A stretch of DNA of 64,000 bases, taken from Micromonospora sp. WMMA1947. GTDB lineage: Bacteria; Actinomycetota; Actinomycetes; Mycobacteriales; Micromonosporaceae. Shown here in pieces: positions 7,837 through 14,822 of the stretch (within the stretch, counting starts at the first letter, position 1; the number at the start of each line of letters is the position of its first letter). Position numbers and translations under genes: made by a program. The notes under the pieces are model-generated. The model was not told where the DNA came from and ran no database searches. It was given only the letters and a program-made list of their open reading frames with translations. The stretch lies in NCBI RefSeq assembly GCF_027497355.1, contig NZ_CP114909.1:3100001-3164000 (forward strand). Reading direction: 5' to 3'.

Positions 7837-8589
7837 ATGCCCAAGGGTGTCTCGTTCGCTCCAGTGCGCACCGTGAGGGCGTACGAGGGGATCGTCCGGC
7901 AGGTCGAGGAGCGGATCGCCGCCGGCGACCTGCGGCCGGGGGACCGGCTGCCCAGCGAGCGCGAGCTGACGACCCAGTTCGACGTGAGCAGGTCCACCGT
8001 GCGCGAGGCGCTGCGCGTGCTGGAGAGCAGCGGCCTGGTCCGCTCGCGCCCCGGTGACCCGCTCGGGCCGCAGGTGATCGCCTCGACCGCCTCGGCGATG
8101 CGCAAGCTGTTCGCCCGGGTCGTGGACAGCCGGCGGCTCGGCGTGGCGGAGCTGCTCCAGTTCCGGATGATCATCGAGTCGGCGGCCGGTTCGGTCGCCG
8201 CCCGGCTGGCGTCACCGTCCGAGTTGGACGAGCTGGAGCAGGCGCTGACGGGCATGCGGGACGCGGTGGCCGACGGCTACGAGGCGTTCAGCGCGGCGGA
8301 CGTCCGCTTCCACGAGCACGTCGCCCGGTTGTCGGGCAACGAGTTGCTCGTGCTCTGCCTCGACGCGGTACGGAGCATGGTGCTGGACCTCATCTCCACC
8401 AAGCTCGCGCAGGCCCCGGATCCGGAGGCCCTGATGGAGCGCACCTTGACACATCACCGGCGCGTCATCGACGCGATGCGGGCGGGCGAGGCCGACGAGG
8501 TGGCCCGGCTGACCCGGCAGGAGTTGCACCACTACTACGCCGAGTACGTGCCGGAGGCGCGTCGCTCGATGGTGGACGTATTGCTCTGA
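7837..8589 (+). CDS. FadR/GntR-family transcriptional regulator (FCD domain)
   Basis: 250 residues. An N-terminal GntR winged helix (about 14-75, with LPSERELTTQFDVSRSTVRE) is followed by an FCD ligand-binding domain containing the metal/ligand motifs DVRFHEHVARLSGN and LTHHRRVIDAM. Such proteins usually repress catabolic genes until an organic acid binds. The ATG is preceded by GGGAGG at a six-base distance. A perfect ACTGGT-CTG-ACCAGT site 69 bases beyond its stop, upstream of the P1 peptidase gene, fits the TNGTNNNACNA consensus of this subfamily, so that gene is the best candidate target. Confidence 0.88.
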   Translation: MPKGVSFAPVRTVRAYEGIVRQVEERIAAGDLRPGDRLPSERELTTQFDVSRSTVREALRVLESSGLVRSRPGDPLGPQVIASTASAMRKLFARVVDSRRLGVAELLQFRMIIESAAGSVAARLASPSELDELEQALTGMRDAVADGYEAFSAADVRFHEHVARLSGNELLVLCLDAVRSMVLDLISTKLAQAPDPEALMERTLTHHRRVIDAMRAGEADEVARLTRQELHHYYAEYVPEARRSMVDVLL

Positions 8590-8657
8590 ATCCGCCTGAT
8601 GTGGCCTGACCTCGGATTATCCGAGTCGGCCATCAGCTGAGCAGGCTCTTCCCTTCA

Positions 8658-8672
8658 ACTGGTCTGACCAGT
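8658..8672. promoter_or_regulatory. Candidate FadR/GntR operator
   Basis: ACTGGT CTG ACCAGT is a perfect six-base inverted repeat with a three-base spacer and contains TGGTCTGACCA, matching the FadR-subfamily consensus TNGTNNNACNA. It lies between the GntR regulator and the P1 peptidase gene. Confidence 0.55.
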
Positions 8673-8730
8673 AGCCTCCCCCACATCTCGTCGTGTACCA
8701 CGGGGGACCACCAGTTGCCCAATGCATCGA

Positions 8731-8748
8731 CCGCCCCGATCGGGGCGG
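8731..8748. repeat. 18-bp GC palindrome in the P1 peptidase leader
   Basis: CCGCCCCGATCGGGGCGG is a perfect palindrome 31 bases before the start codon of the P1 peptidase gene. It could be a second operator or an RNA hairpin in the leader. Confidence 0.45.
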
Positions 8749-8779
8749 AGGTCGCACCGCTTCACATGGGAGAAGCTGC

Positions 8780-10237
8780 ATGAAGTCGTCCAGATTCGCC
8801 GCGTTCGCCGCGGCAGCCCTGGTCTGTCCGGGACTCGTGCTCGTCGGGTCGCCCGCGTCGGCCAACCCCGCCGCCGGTGCCCCGGGCACCCACAACGCCA
8901 TCACCGACGTCCCCGGCATCCAGGTCGGCCAGGTCCAGTCCGACACCGCTCCGTACCTGACCGGCACCTCGGTCGTCTACATGCCGCAGATGTCCGTGGC
9001 GAGTGTGGACCAGCGTGGTGGCGCCCCCGCCACCAAGGAGACCGACCTGCTCAGCCCGCTCAACTCGAACCCGGGCGTCAACGCGATCCAGCTCGGCGGC
9101 AGCAGCATGTACGGGCTGTCGGCCACCAACGGCATCATCCGCTGGCTCGAGGACCGCGGCGAGGGCGTACGCGTCGGCGCCGGCGGCGTGGCCCCGATCG
9201 TGCCGGCCGCGGACATCTTCGACCTCGGCCGCGGCGGCGACCCGAAGGCCCGCACCTCCGCCGAGTGGGGCTACCTCGCGGCACAGGCCACCTCGGACGG
9301 TCCCGTTCGCCAGGGCGGCGTCGGCGGTGGCACCGGTGCCCGTGGCGGCGGCATGCGCGGCGGCGTCGGCACCGCGAGCGTCCACCTCGGCGACGGCATC
9401 TACGTCGGCGCGATGGTGATCGTGAACCCGGCCGGTTCCCCGGTCGACCCGGCCGACTGCACCCTGTACGGCGTCAAGTACGGCATCGGCGACGAGTTCG
9501 CCGGGTACAAGGCTCCCAAGAAGAAGGAGTGCAACCCGCCGACCCCGCCGGCCGCCGCCGCCGAGCAGCCGGCCAACACCACGATCGCCGTGGTCGCGAC
9601 CAACGCCCCGCTGGAGAAGGCCGCCGCGCAGCGCATGTCCGGCAACGCGCACGACGGCATGGCCCGCGCGATCAGCCCGATCCACACGCTCGGCGACGGC
9701 GACACCGTGTTCGCGGTGTCCACCGGCAAGGGCGAGGCGCTCCAGATCAACGACCCGGCCGACAGCCGCCAGCTCAACGCCATCTTCAACGCCGGCGCCA
9801 GCACGCTCGCCCGTGCCATCGCCAAGGCTGTCCTCTCGTCCGAGAGCATCGGCAACACCACCAGCTACTGCGACCGCTACCCCTCGGCCTGCAAGGGCAT
9901 GAAGCAGCTCAAGCAGTGGCGTACCCAGGGCAACGCCCCGGACGTGACGCCGGAGACCTTCGCCGCGGCGTCGCAGGCGCTGGCGCAGACCCCGGTCCCC
10001 GCGCCGGCCGGTGCCGACAACGGCAAGGACAAGCCCAAGCCCAAGGCCGCCCCGGCGGGCAACACCACCCAGCAGGAGTCGCAGAACGGCATGGTTCTCG
10101 CCTCCGGTAACACCGGTGGTCCCAGCGTCCCGACCGGCGTGACCACGGGCCTGCTGGCCGCCGCCATCCTCGGCGTCGGCCTGCTGGGGATGCACCTGCG
10201 GGGACGCCGCCGGACGCCCTCCGCCCCGCTCAGCTGA
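8780..10237 (+). CDS. Secreted P1-family (S58, DmpA-like) peptidase with C-terminal membrane anchor
   Basis: 485 residues. An N-terminal signal peptide ends near SPASA (residue 28). The body starts with NAITDVPGIQVGQV, typical of P1/DmpA Ntn hydrolases, which self-cleave into two chains and remove N-terminal residues or cleave small amides. The expected self-cleavage site before the beta chain reads ANTTIAVVATNAP (265-277), so a threonine (267/268) rather than serine would be the nucleophile. A Lys/Pro-rich insert (245-265) precedes it. The C-terminus has a Lys/Pro-rich spacer, one membrane helix (TTGLLAAAILGVGLLGMHL) and a GRRR tail, which suggests display at the cell surface. The start follows GGGAGAA. 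It is likely controlled by the adjacent GntR protein. Confidence 0.85.
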   Translation: MKSSRFAAFAAAALVCPGLVLVGSPASANPAAGAPGTHNAITDVPGIQVGQVQSDTAPYLTGTSVVYMPQMSVASVDQRGGAPATKETDLLSPLNSNPGVNAIQLGGSSMYGLSATNGIIRWLEDRGEGVRVGAGGVAPIVPAADIFDLGRGGDPKARTSAEWGYLAAQATSDGPVRQGGVGGGTGARGGGMRGGVGTASVHLGDGIYVGAMVIVNPAGSPVDPADCTLYGVKYGIGDEFAGYKAPKKKECNPPTPPAAAAEQPANTTIAVVATNAPLEKAAAQRMSGNAHDGMARAISPIHTLGDGDTVFAVSTGKGEALQINDPADSRQLNAIFNAGASTLARAIAKAVLSSESIGNTTSYCDRYPSACKGMKQLKQWRTQGNAPDVTPETFAAASQALAQTPVPAPAGADNGKDKPKPKAAPAGNTTQQESQNGMVLASGNTGGPSVPTGVTTGLLAAAILGVGLLGMHLRGRRRTPSAPLS

Positions 10238-10285
10238 CACACACGCTGTCTCACCTCGCGCCGCAACAGGAGGCGCCTGACGAAC

Positions 10286-10321
10286 GAGGCGGGTTCCGTC
10301 CACCAGGACGGGACCCGCCTC
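10286..10321 (+). terminator. Terminator of the P1 peptidase gene
   Basis: A 16-bp stem (GAGGCGGGTTCCGTCC with GGACGGGACCCGCCTC, one G.U pair, loop ACCA), followed by GCGTCGTTTCCC. Confidence 0.75.
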
Positions 10322-10362
10322 GCGTCGTTTCCCGCCCTCCGGTCCGCGCTTGATGTGACCGC

Positions 10363-10432
10363 CGATCTTGGAGTTGTGGCACCTCGCACAGCTCGCATAC
10401 GGGGCATCCCAGGCGCCACAACTCCAAGATCG
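10363..10432. repeat. Intergenic inverted repeat, CGATCTTG family copy 2
   Basis: Perfect 18-bp arms CGATCTTGGAGTTGTGGC (10363-10380) and its complement (10415-10432) with a 34-base spacer. This is the best-preserved copy of the family. Confidence 0.75.
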
Positions 10433-10753
10433 ACGGAGCGGGGCGTTCTACACCGACTCACTCCGCAGCACGTCAGCTCCTGGCGTGTGGAGCGCGAGCG
10501 GGATTGCGCCGTCCCTCGGCAGCCCCTGTGCATCGCGCTGGCGCCGAGCGCAGGGGCTGCACCGCAGGGCTGGACGTGGTCGTCGGCCCGGGCGGAACAC
10601 GTCCACCGCGGCTTAGCGCCCGCTCGGCAGTGCGTTGTGTCGACGCCCTGCGGTCCCGGACGCGCAGGGCTACACGCGGGCAGCACCTCGACTGCGTCAG
10701 TCCCCTGCGCACCGATCACGGCTCCTCGGGCGTCCCCGGCCCTCCTAGCCCGT

Positions 10754-10823
10754 CGATCTTGGATTTGGTGCCCCGGCGAACGGGGTCAAATCCCCCGCGC
10801 CAGGGGCCGCAAGTGCAAGATCG
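10754..10823. repeat. Intergenic inverted repeat, CGATCTTG family copy 3 (degenerate)
   Basis: Outer arms CGATCTTG (10754-10761) and CAAGATCG (10816-10823) enclose a nested hairpin GGATTTG...CAAATCC with CCCCG/CGGGG inside. It is less well conserved than the copies at 7206 and 10363. Confidence 0.55.
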
Positions 10824-10872
10824 CGGGGAGCGGGGAGCGGGGAGCGGGGAGCGGGGAGCGGGGAGCGGGGAG
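10824..10872. repeat. Seven tandem copies of CGGGGAG
   Basis: Seven perfect head-to-tail copies of the 7-base unit CGGGGAG, then CGGGC. The plus strand has seven G4 runs with AGC linkers, a strong G-quadruplex motif and a slippage-prone site. It abuts repeat copy 3. Confidence 0.9.
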
Positions 10873-10884
10873 CGGGCGGAAAGA

Positions 10885-10924
10885 CGGAAGGACCTGGTGG
10901 GCGGGAGCCCACCAGGTCCTTCCG
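10885..10924 (-). terminator. Terminator of the solute-binding protein gene
   Basis: A perfect 18-bp stem (10885-10902 with 10907-10924, loop GGGA), 15 bases after the minus-strand stop at 10940. Confidence 0.75.
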
Positions 10925-10939
10925 TGTGCGTGGAACTGA

Positions 10940-12460
10940 TTACTTCTTGGACACCTTGGTGACGTCGAAGGACTGGGTCACCGCGTCCTTCGGGTAGCCC
11001 TCGACGCCGTCGCGGATCACGGCCAGGTTCGGCAGCAGGAAGAGCCAGTCGCTGGCCGCCTCCTGCGAGATGACCTTCGCGGCCTCGGCGAACTTCTTGT
11101 CCCGGGTCGCCGCGTCCAGGGCCGTGTCGGCCTCGTTCATGAGCTGCGTGACGGCCGGGTTCTTGTAGCGGTAGTAGTAGTCCGGCTGGCCGTAGCGGAC
11201 CAGGTCACGCGGCTCCACGTGGGCGATGATCGACAGGTCGTAGTTGGCCTTGCCGAGCACCTTGTCGAGCCACTGCGGCATCTCGACGTTGTTCTGGGTC
11301 ACCTTGATGCCGACCTCGGCGAGCTGCGAGGCGACGAACTGCGCGGAGGCGCGGGCGTAGCCGGGCGGCGGGACGTCCATGGTCAGGGTGAGCCCGTTGG
11401 CGTGACCGGCGTCGGCGAGCAGCTGCTTGGCCTTGGCGGGGTCGTGCGGGAAGTCGCCGGTGCGGTCCTCGTACCACGGGTCGCTCGGCGGCACCATGCT
11501 GCCGATCTTCGTGCCGTAGCCGGACCAGACGGTCTTGATGAGGGCGTCGTGGTCGATCGCGTGGCGGATGGCCTGGCGCACCCGGACGTCGGCCAGCGGG
11601 CCCTTGCTGTTGTTCATCGCCATGACGACCTCACCGGTCGTCTTGCCCTCGACCACCTCGAACTGCTTGTTGCCCTTGAAGACCTCGAGCAGCTGCGGCG
11701 CCTGGATGTTCGCCACGATGTCGAGCTGACCGGAGAGCATCGCGTTGTTCAGGGCGTTGGCGTCGGTGATGTAGCGGAAGACGGCGGTGGCTACCTTGGC
11801 CTTCTCGCCCCAGTAGCCGTCGTTGCGCACCAGCGTGATGCTGTCGCCGCGGTTCCACTTGTCGAACTTGAAGGGGCCGGTGCCGTTCGGCTTCGTGCCC
11901 AGGTCGGTGGCGTTCTCCTTGAGGACCACGCCGACGCGGCCGGCGACGTCGAACAGCCAGCTCTGGCTGGGCCGCGACAGCGTCACCTCCACGGTGGACG
12001 CGTCCGGCGACTCGACGGTCTTCACGACTGTCATCTGGGACTTGAACGGGTTCGTCGAGCCCTCCGCGGTCACCCGCTTGAAGCTCCACACCACGTCCTG
12101 CGCGGTGAGCTTCTGGCCGTCGTGGAAGGTCACGTTTTCGCGGAGCTTGAACGTGTACTTGGTGCCGTCGTCGGACATCTTCCACTCGGTGGCCAGCAGC
12201 GGCTCCACCTCGCCGGTGTCCGCGTTCTGGCGCACCAGGCCCTCGTACACGTTGTAGAGCAGGACCTGCGGGATCGCGGCGCCGGCCTCGGCGGTCAGGT
12301 CGAGGCTCACCGGCTCGAGGTAGGCACCGAGGGTGACCGTACCGTTGCCGGAACCACCACCGCCGGTGGTGGTCTCCGAGTCACCATCGCTACTGCACGC
12401 GGTCAGAGCCAGCGCCGTGGCGAGCAGCACGGCGGGCAGCGTTATCTTCAGCCGATTCAT
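10940..12460 (-). CDS. ABC transporter solute-binding lipoprotein, oligopeptide/dipeptide type
   Basis: 506 residues. A lipoprotein signal peptide with lipobox LTAC (about residues 19-22) is followed by a Gly/Thr-rich linker and an SBP_bac_5 domain, with YNVYEGLVRQ, WKMSDDGTKYTFKLRENVTFHDG and VRQAIRHAIDHDALI. It captures a peptide-like or other small ligand outside the membrane and delivers it to the permeases. No permease follows it. The matching permeases and ATPases are on the opposite strand at 19067-22705, across the divergent regulator, so the transporter seems split between two operons. The start at 12460 is chosen because it gives a proper signal peptide; the Shine-Dalgarno sequence is weak. 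Substrate unknown; the neighbouring sulfatase and FGE suggest a sulfate ester. Confidence 0.9.
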   Translation of the reverse strand: MNRLKITLPAVLLATALALTACSSDGDSETTTGGGGSGNGTVTLGAYLEPVSLDLTAEAGAAIPQVLLYNVYEGLVRQNADTGEVEPLLATEWKMSDDGTKYTFKLRENVTFHDGQKLTAQDVVWSFKRVTAEGSTNPFKSQMTVVKTVESPDASTVEVTLSRPSQSWLFDVAGRVGVVLKENATDLGTKPNGTGPFKFDKWNRGDSITLVRNDGYWGEKAKVATAVFRYITDANALNNAMLSGQLDIVANIQAPQLLEVFKGNKQFEVVEGKTTGEVVMAMNNSKGPLADVRVRQAIRHAIDHDALIKTVWSGYGTKIGSMVPPSDPWYEDRTGDFPHDPAKAKQLLADAGHANGLTLTMDVPPPGYARASAQFVASQLAEVGIKVTQNNVEMPQWLDKVLGKANYDLSIIAHVEPRDLVRYGQPDYYYRYKNPAVTQLMNEADTALDAATRDKKFAEAAKVISQEAASDWLFLLPNLAVIRDGVEGYPKDAVTQSFDVTKVSKK

Positions 12461-12513
12461 TCGTGTGTCCCATCGCGAAGAACGCCAAGGGCGCTCGTAG
12501 CCTGTGAGGCGGG

Positions 12514-12542
12514 ACACTATGAGCGTGGTACCCGATGCAAAA
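12514..12542 (-). promoter_or_regulatory. Candidate promoter for the solute-binding protein gene
   Basis: On the minus strand TTTTGC (12537-12542) and TAGTGT (12514-12519) are separated by 17 bases, 54 bases before the start codon. It would allow expression independent of the upstream FGE gene. Confidence 0.35.
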
Positions 12543-12584
12543 GGGCCAGTTCAGCGGGGTCGGCAGGTACCAATCAGCATCCGG

Positions 12585-13541
12585 CTACCGGGCCACGCGG
12601 AACCCGGTGTTGCCACTCGAGGAGTCAACGGTGGTCCGACTCCGTGCTGCCACGCGGTATCTGTTGCAGTAGGAGTCGTGGCAGAGATACGAACCACCCC
12701 TGATGACGCTCTCACCTGGTGAGATGCGGCCTCGATGGTCGCGCCAGGGTTCGGCCGTGAGTTCCCAAACGTTGCCCGCGACGTCGTACAGGCCGTAGCC
12801 GTTCGGCGGAAACGCGGTCACCGGAGAGGTGCCCACGAACCCGTCGTCCGCGGCGTTGACAGCGGGGAAGGTGCCCTGCCAGATGTTGCACAGGTGCCGC
12901 CCGCCCGGGGTCAGCTCGTCGCCCCAGGCGTAGCGGGCCTGGGACAGGCCGCCGCGCGCCGCGTACTCCCACTCCGCCTCGGCGGCCAGCCGGGTGCCGG
13001 ACCACAGGCAGTACGCCTCGGCGTCCCGCTGGGAGACGTGCACGACCGGATGCTGCTCGCGTCCGCGTACGTCCGAACCGGGCCCGTCCGGGGCGGCCCA
13101 GTGCGCCCCCTCGACCGCCAGCCACCAGGGTGCGCCCGGCACCGTGGCGTCGAGTACCCACGAGCGTGCGGACGGCGCCAGCAGCAGGTGGAAGACGAAC
13201 GACCAGCCGTACCGTTCCGCGTCCGTGCGGTAGCCGGTGGCGTCGACGAAGCGGGCGAACTGCCGGTTCGTCACCGGTGTCGCGGCGATCTCGAACGGCG
13301 CCACGGTCACCGGGCGGACCGGCCCCTCCAGATCCTCCGGGAAGCCCTCCGGATCGTCGGTGCCCATGAGGAAGGTGCCGCCGGGCAGCGCGATCAGGCC
13401 CTCCGTACCGGCGGGGCCGGCGCGGACGGCGCTCGGGCCGGACGTCGATCCGGCGGCGGCGGGCGGGCGTTTCGGCGCGCAACACGGCGACGGCGGAGGG
13501 CTTCCTCCGCCGTCGCCGTGTTCAGCCGATTCGGTGCTCAC
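12585..13541 (-). CDS. Formylglycine-generating enzyme (sulfatase-modifying factor, SUMF1/FGE)
   Basis: 318 residues. FGE oxidises the active-site cysteine of type I sulfatases to C-alpha-formylglycine. The domain runs from LPGGTFLMG (51-59) to the end and is close in pattern to Streptomyces coelicolor FGE. The copper-binding cysteine pair is present as Cys287 and Cys292 in YLCHDSYCNRYRVAAR, with the same five-residue spacing as Cys272/Cys277 there. An N-terminal CCAPKR motif (20-25) of the kind seen in many bacterial FGEs supports the GTG start at 13541. No signal peptide is seen, so it acts in the cytosol. It lies seven bases after the LeuB-like gene, surely in the same transcript. A target, the CSPTR sulfatase, is encoded at 23466 in the same island. 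Confidence 0.93.
   Translation of the reverse strand: MSTESAEHGDGGGSPPPSPCCAPKRPPAAAGSTSGPSAVRAGPAGTEGLIALPGGTFLMGTDDPEGFPEDLEGPVRPVTVAPFEIAATPVTNRQFARFVDATGYRTDAERYGWSFVFHLLLAPSARSWVLDATVPGAPWWLAVEGAHWAAPDGPGSDVRGREQHPVVHVSQRDAEAYCLWSGTRLAAEAEWEYAARGGLSQARYAWGDELTPGGRHLCNIWQGTFPAVNAADDGFVGTSPVTAFPPNGYGLYDVAGNVWELTAEPWRDHRGRISPGESVIRGGSYLCHDSYCNRYRVAARSRTTVDSSSGNTGFRVAR
13481..13522 (-). other. Perfect hairpin inside the first codons of FGE
   Basis: A perfect 19-bp stem (13481-13499 with 13504-13522, loop GCTT) lies at about nucleotides 20-61 of the FGE coding sequence, just after the LeuB-like gene. It looks like a terminator but is within the gene; it may act as an attenuator that lowers FGE expression relative to the upstream gene. 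Confidence 0.6.
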
Positions 13542-13548
13542 ATCCGCG

Positions 13549-14637
13549 CTACGCCGGCAGGGCGTCCGCCTGGTACGCGCCCTCGCCGATGACGGCCGCG
13601 ACCGCGTCGCCGAAGTCCTCGGTCGACATGCCCATCTCCGGCCCGCGCATGGCGCCCAGGCGCGGCAGCACCGCCTTCACGCCGTCCTCCAGGCTGCGGG
13701 CCGCCTCGGCGTGGCCCAGGTGCTCCAGCATCAGCGCGGCGCTGAGGATCGAGCCCGCGGGGTTGGCCCAGCCACGGCCGGCGATGTCCGGCGCGGAGCC
13801 GTGCACCGGCTCGAACATGCTCGGCGCCGACCCGGTCGGGTTGAGGTTGCCGCTCGCGGCCAGACCGAGACCGCCCTGCACGGCGGCGCCGAGGTCGGTG
13901 ATGATGTCGCCGAACAGGTTGTCGGTGACCACCACGTCGAACCGCTCCGGCTGCGTCACCAGGTAGAGGCACATCGCGTCGACGTGGACGTAGTCCACAG
14001 CGATGTCCGGGTACTCCGCGGCGACCTCCTCGAAGGTCCGCTGCCACAGGTCACCGGCGTACGTGAGGATGTTCGCCTTGTGCACCAGGGTCACGTGCTT
14101 GCGGCGGGTCAGGGCCAGCCGGAAACCGTGCCGGATGAGGCGTTCGACCCCCTTGCGGGTGTTGACCGACTCCTGGGTGGCGATCTCGTCCGGCCCGCCC
14201 CGGTGGATGAAGCCGCCGGCGCCGACGTACGCGCCCTCGGTGTTCTCCCGCAGGATCACCAGGTCGCACTGCTCGGGGCGCAGGCCGCCGATGGGCGTGG
14301 GTACGCCGGGCAGCAGCTTGACCGGCCGCAGGTTCACGTACTGGTCGAACGCGGTCCGCAGGTGGATCACCAGGCCGCGTTCGAGCACGCCGGGCGGCAC
14401 CGACGGGTCGCCGACGGCGCCGAAGAGAATGGCGTCCGCCTTGGCCAGTTCCTGCTCCACGTCCGGCGGTACGACCTGGCCGGTTATCCGCCAGTAGTCC
14501 GCGCCGAGTTCGTAGTCCTCCCAGACCAGGTCGATCCCGAACCGTCGGGCGGCGGCGTCGCACGCCTTGACCGCCTGCGCGGTGACCTCCGGTCCGATGC
14601 CGTCGCCGGGCACCAGCGCGATTCGCTGGGCGCTCAT
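13549..14637 (-). CDS. LeuB-type beta-decarboxylating dehydrogenase (3-isopropylmalate / tartrate dehydrogenase family)
   Basis: 362 residues. It has the NAD-dependent isocitrate/isopropylmalate dehydrogenase fold: VPGDGIGPEV at the start, NLRPVKLLPG, LVHKANILTY (catalytic Lys), DNLFGDIITD and EPVHGSAPDIAG. It resembles actinobacterial LeuB, but the substrate-pocket helix reads ERGLVIHLRTAFDQYVNLRP. Glu and the first Leu of the E-LL pocket are kept, the second Leu is Val, and FDQY-N-RP also resembles tartrate dehydrogenase. The ATG at 14637 follows GGGGTGGA. It leads the operon with FGE and a solute-binding protein and has no leucine genes nearby, so a catabolic role on a 3-substituted malate or similar 2-hydroxy acid is inferred. 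It could still be the cell's LeuB. Confidence 0.82.
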   Translation of the reverse strand: MSAQRIALVPGDGIGPEVTAQAVKACDAAARRFGIDLVWEDYELGADYWRITGQVVPPDVEQELAKADAILFGAVGDPSVPPGVLERGLVIHLRTAFDQYVNLRPVKLLPGVPTPIGGLRPEQCDLVILRENTEGAYVGAGGFIHRGGPDEIATQESVNTRKGVERLIRHGFRLALTRRKHVTLVHKANILTYAGDLWQRTFEEVAAEYPDIAVDYVHVDAMCLYLVTQPERFDVVVTDNLFGDIITDLGAAVQGGLGLAASGNLNPTGSAPSMFEPVHGSAPDIAGRGWANPAGSILSAALMLEHLGHAEAARSLEDGVKAVLPRLGAMRGPEMGMSTEDFGDAVAAVIGEGAYQADALPA

Positions 14638-14822
14638 GAGTCCACCCCTGTCCGCGTGCAGGAGACCGTCACCTGCCATCGCCCGGCCAAGCGTGGCGGG
14701 AACGGGCCCTCCGCAACAGGTCCAGGTCTCCGGCTAGGCTGGTACCAGCGGGACGCACAGGGCGTGTGCAGGGCGTACGACGACGGGACGAGGCGAGACC
14801 CCCGCGGAGGTGGGAGGTCGAG
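14638..14822. promoter_or_regulatory. Divergent control region between LeuB-like operon and mocR
   Basis: This 185-base gap separates the two divergent operons of the island. It contains direct AGGTC repeats (AGGTCCAGGTC), a palindrome CTGGTACCAG (14739-14748) and a possible plus-strand -10 TAGGCT (14735-14740). MocR regulators often bind direct repeats near their own promoter. Assignment is tentative. Confidence 0.4.

Larger units (their letters stand above)
10238..10939. other. 702-base convergent intergenic region rich in repeats, no gene
   Basis: It lies between two convergent genes. It holds a terminator on each side (10286-10321, 10885-10924), two copies of the CGATCTTG inverted-repeat family, a seven-copy CGGGGAG tandem repeat, and a further inverted repeat CAGCCCCTG...CAGGGGCTG around 10524-10565. 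Open frames here do not look like proteins, so I see nothing coding. Confidence 0.65.

Noticed and set aside
10440..10750. Short open frames in the repeat-rich intergenic region
   Set aside because: All are low complexity, overlap each other in several frames and lack ribosome-binding sites.
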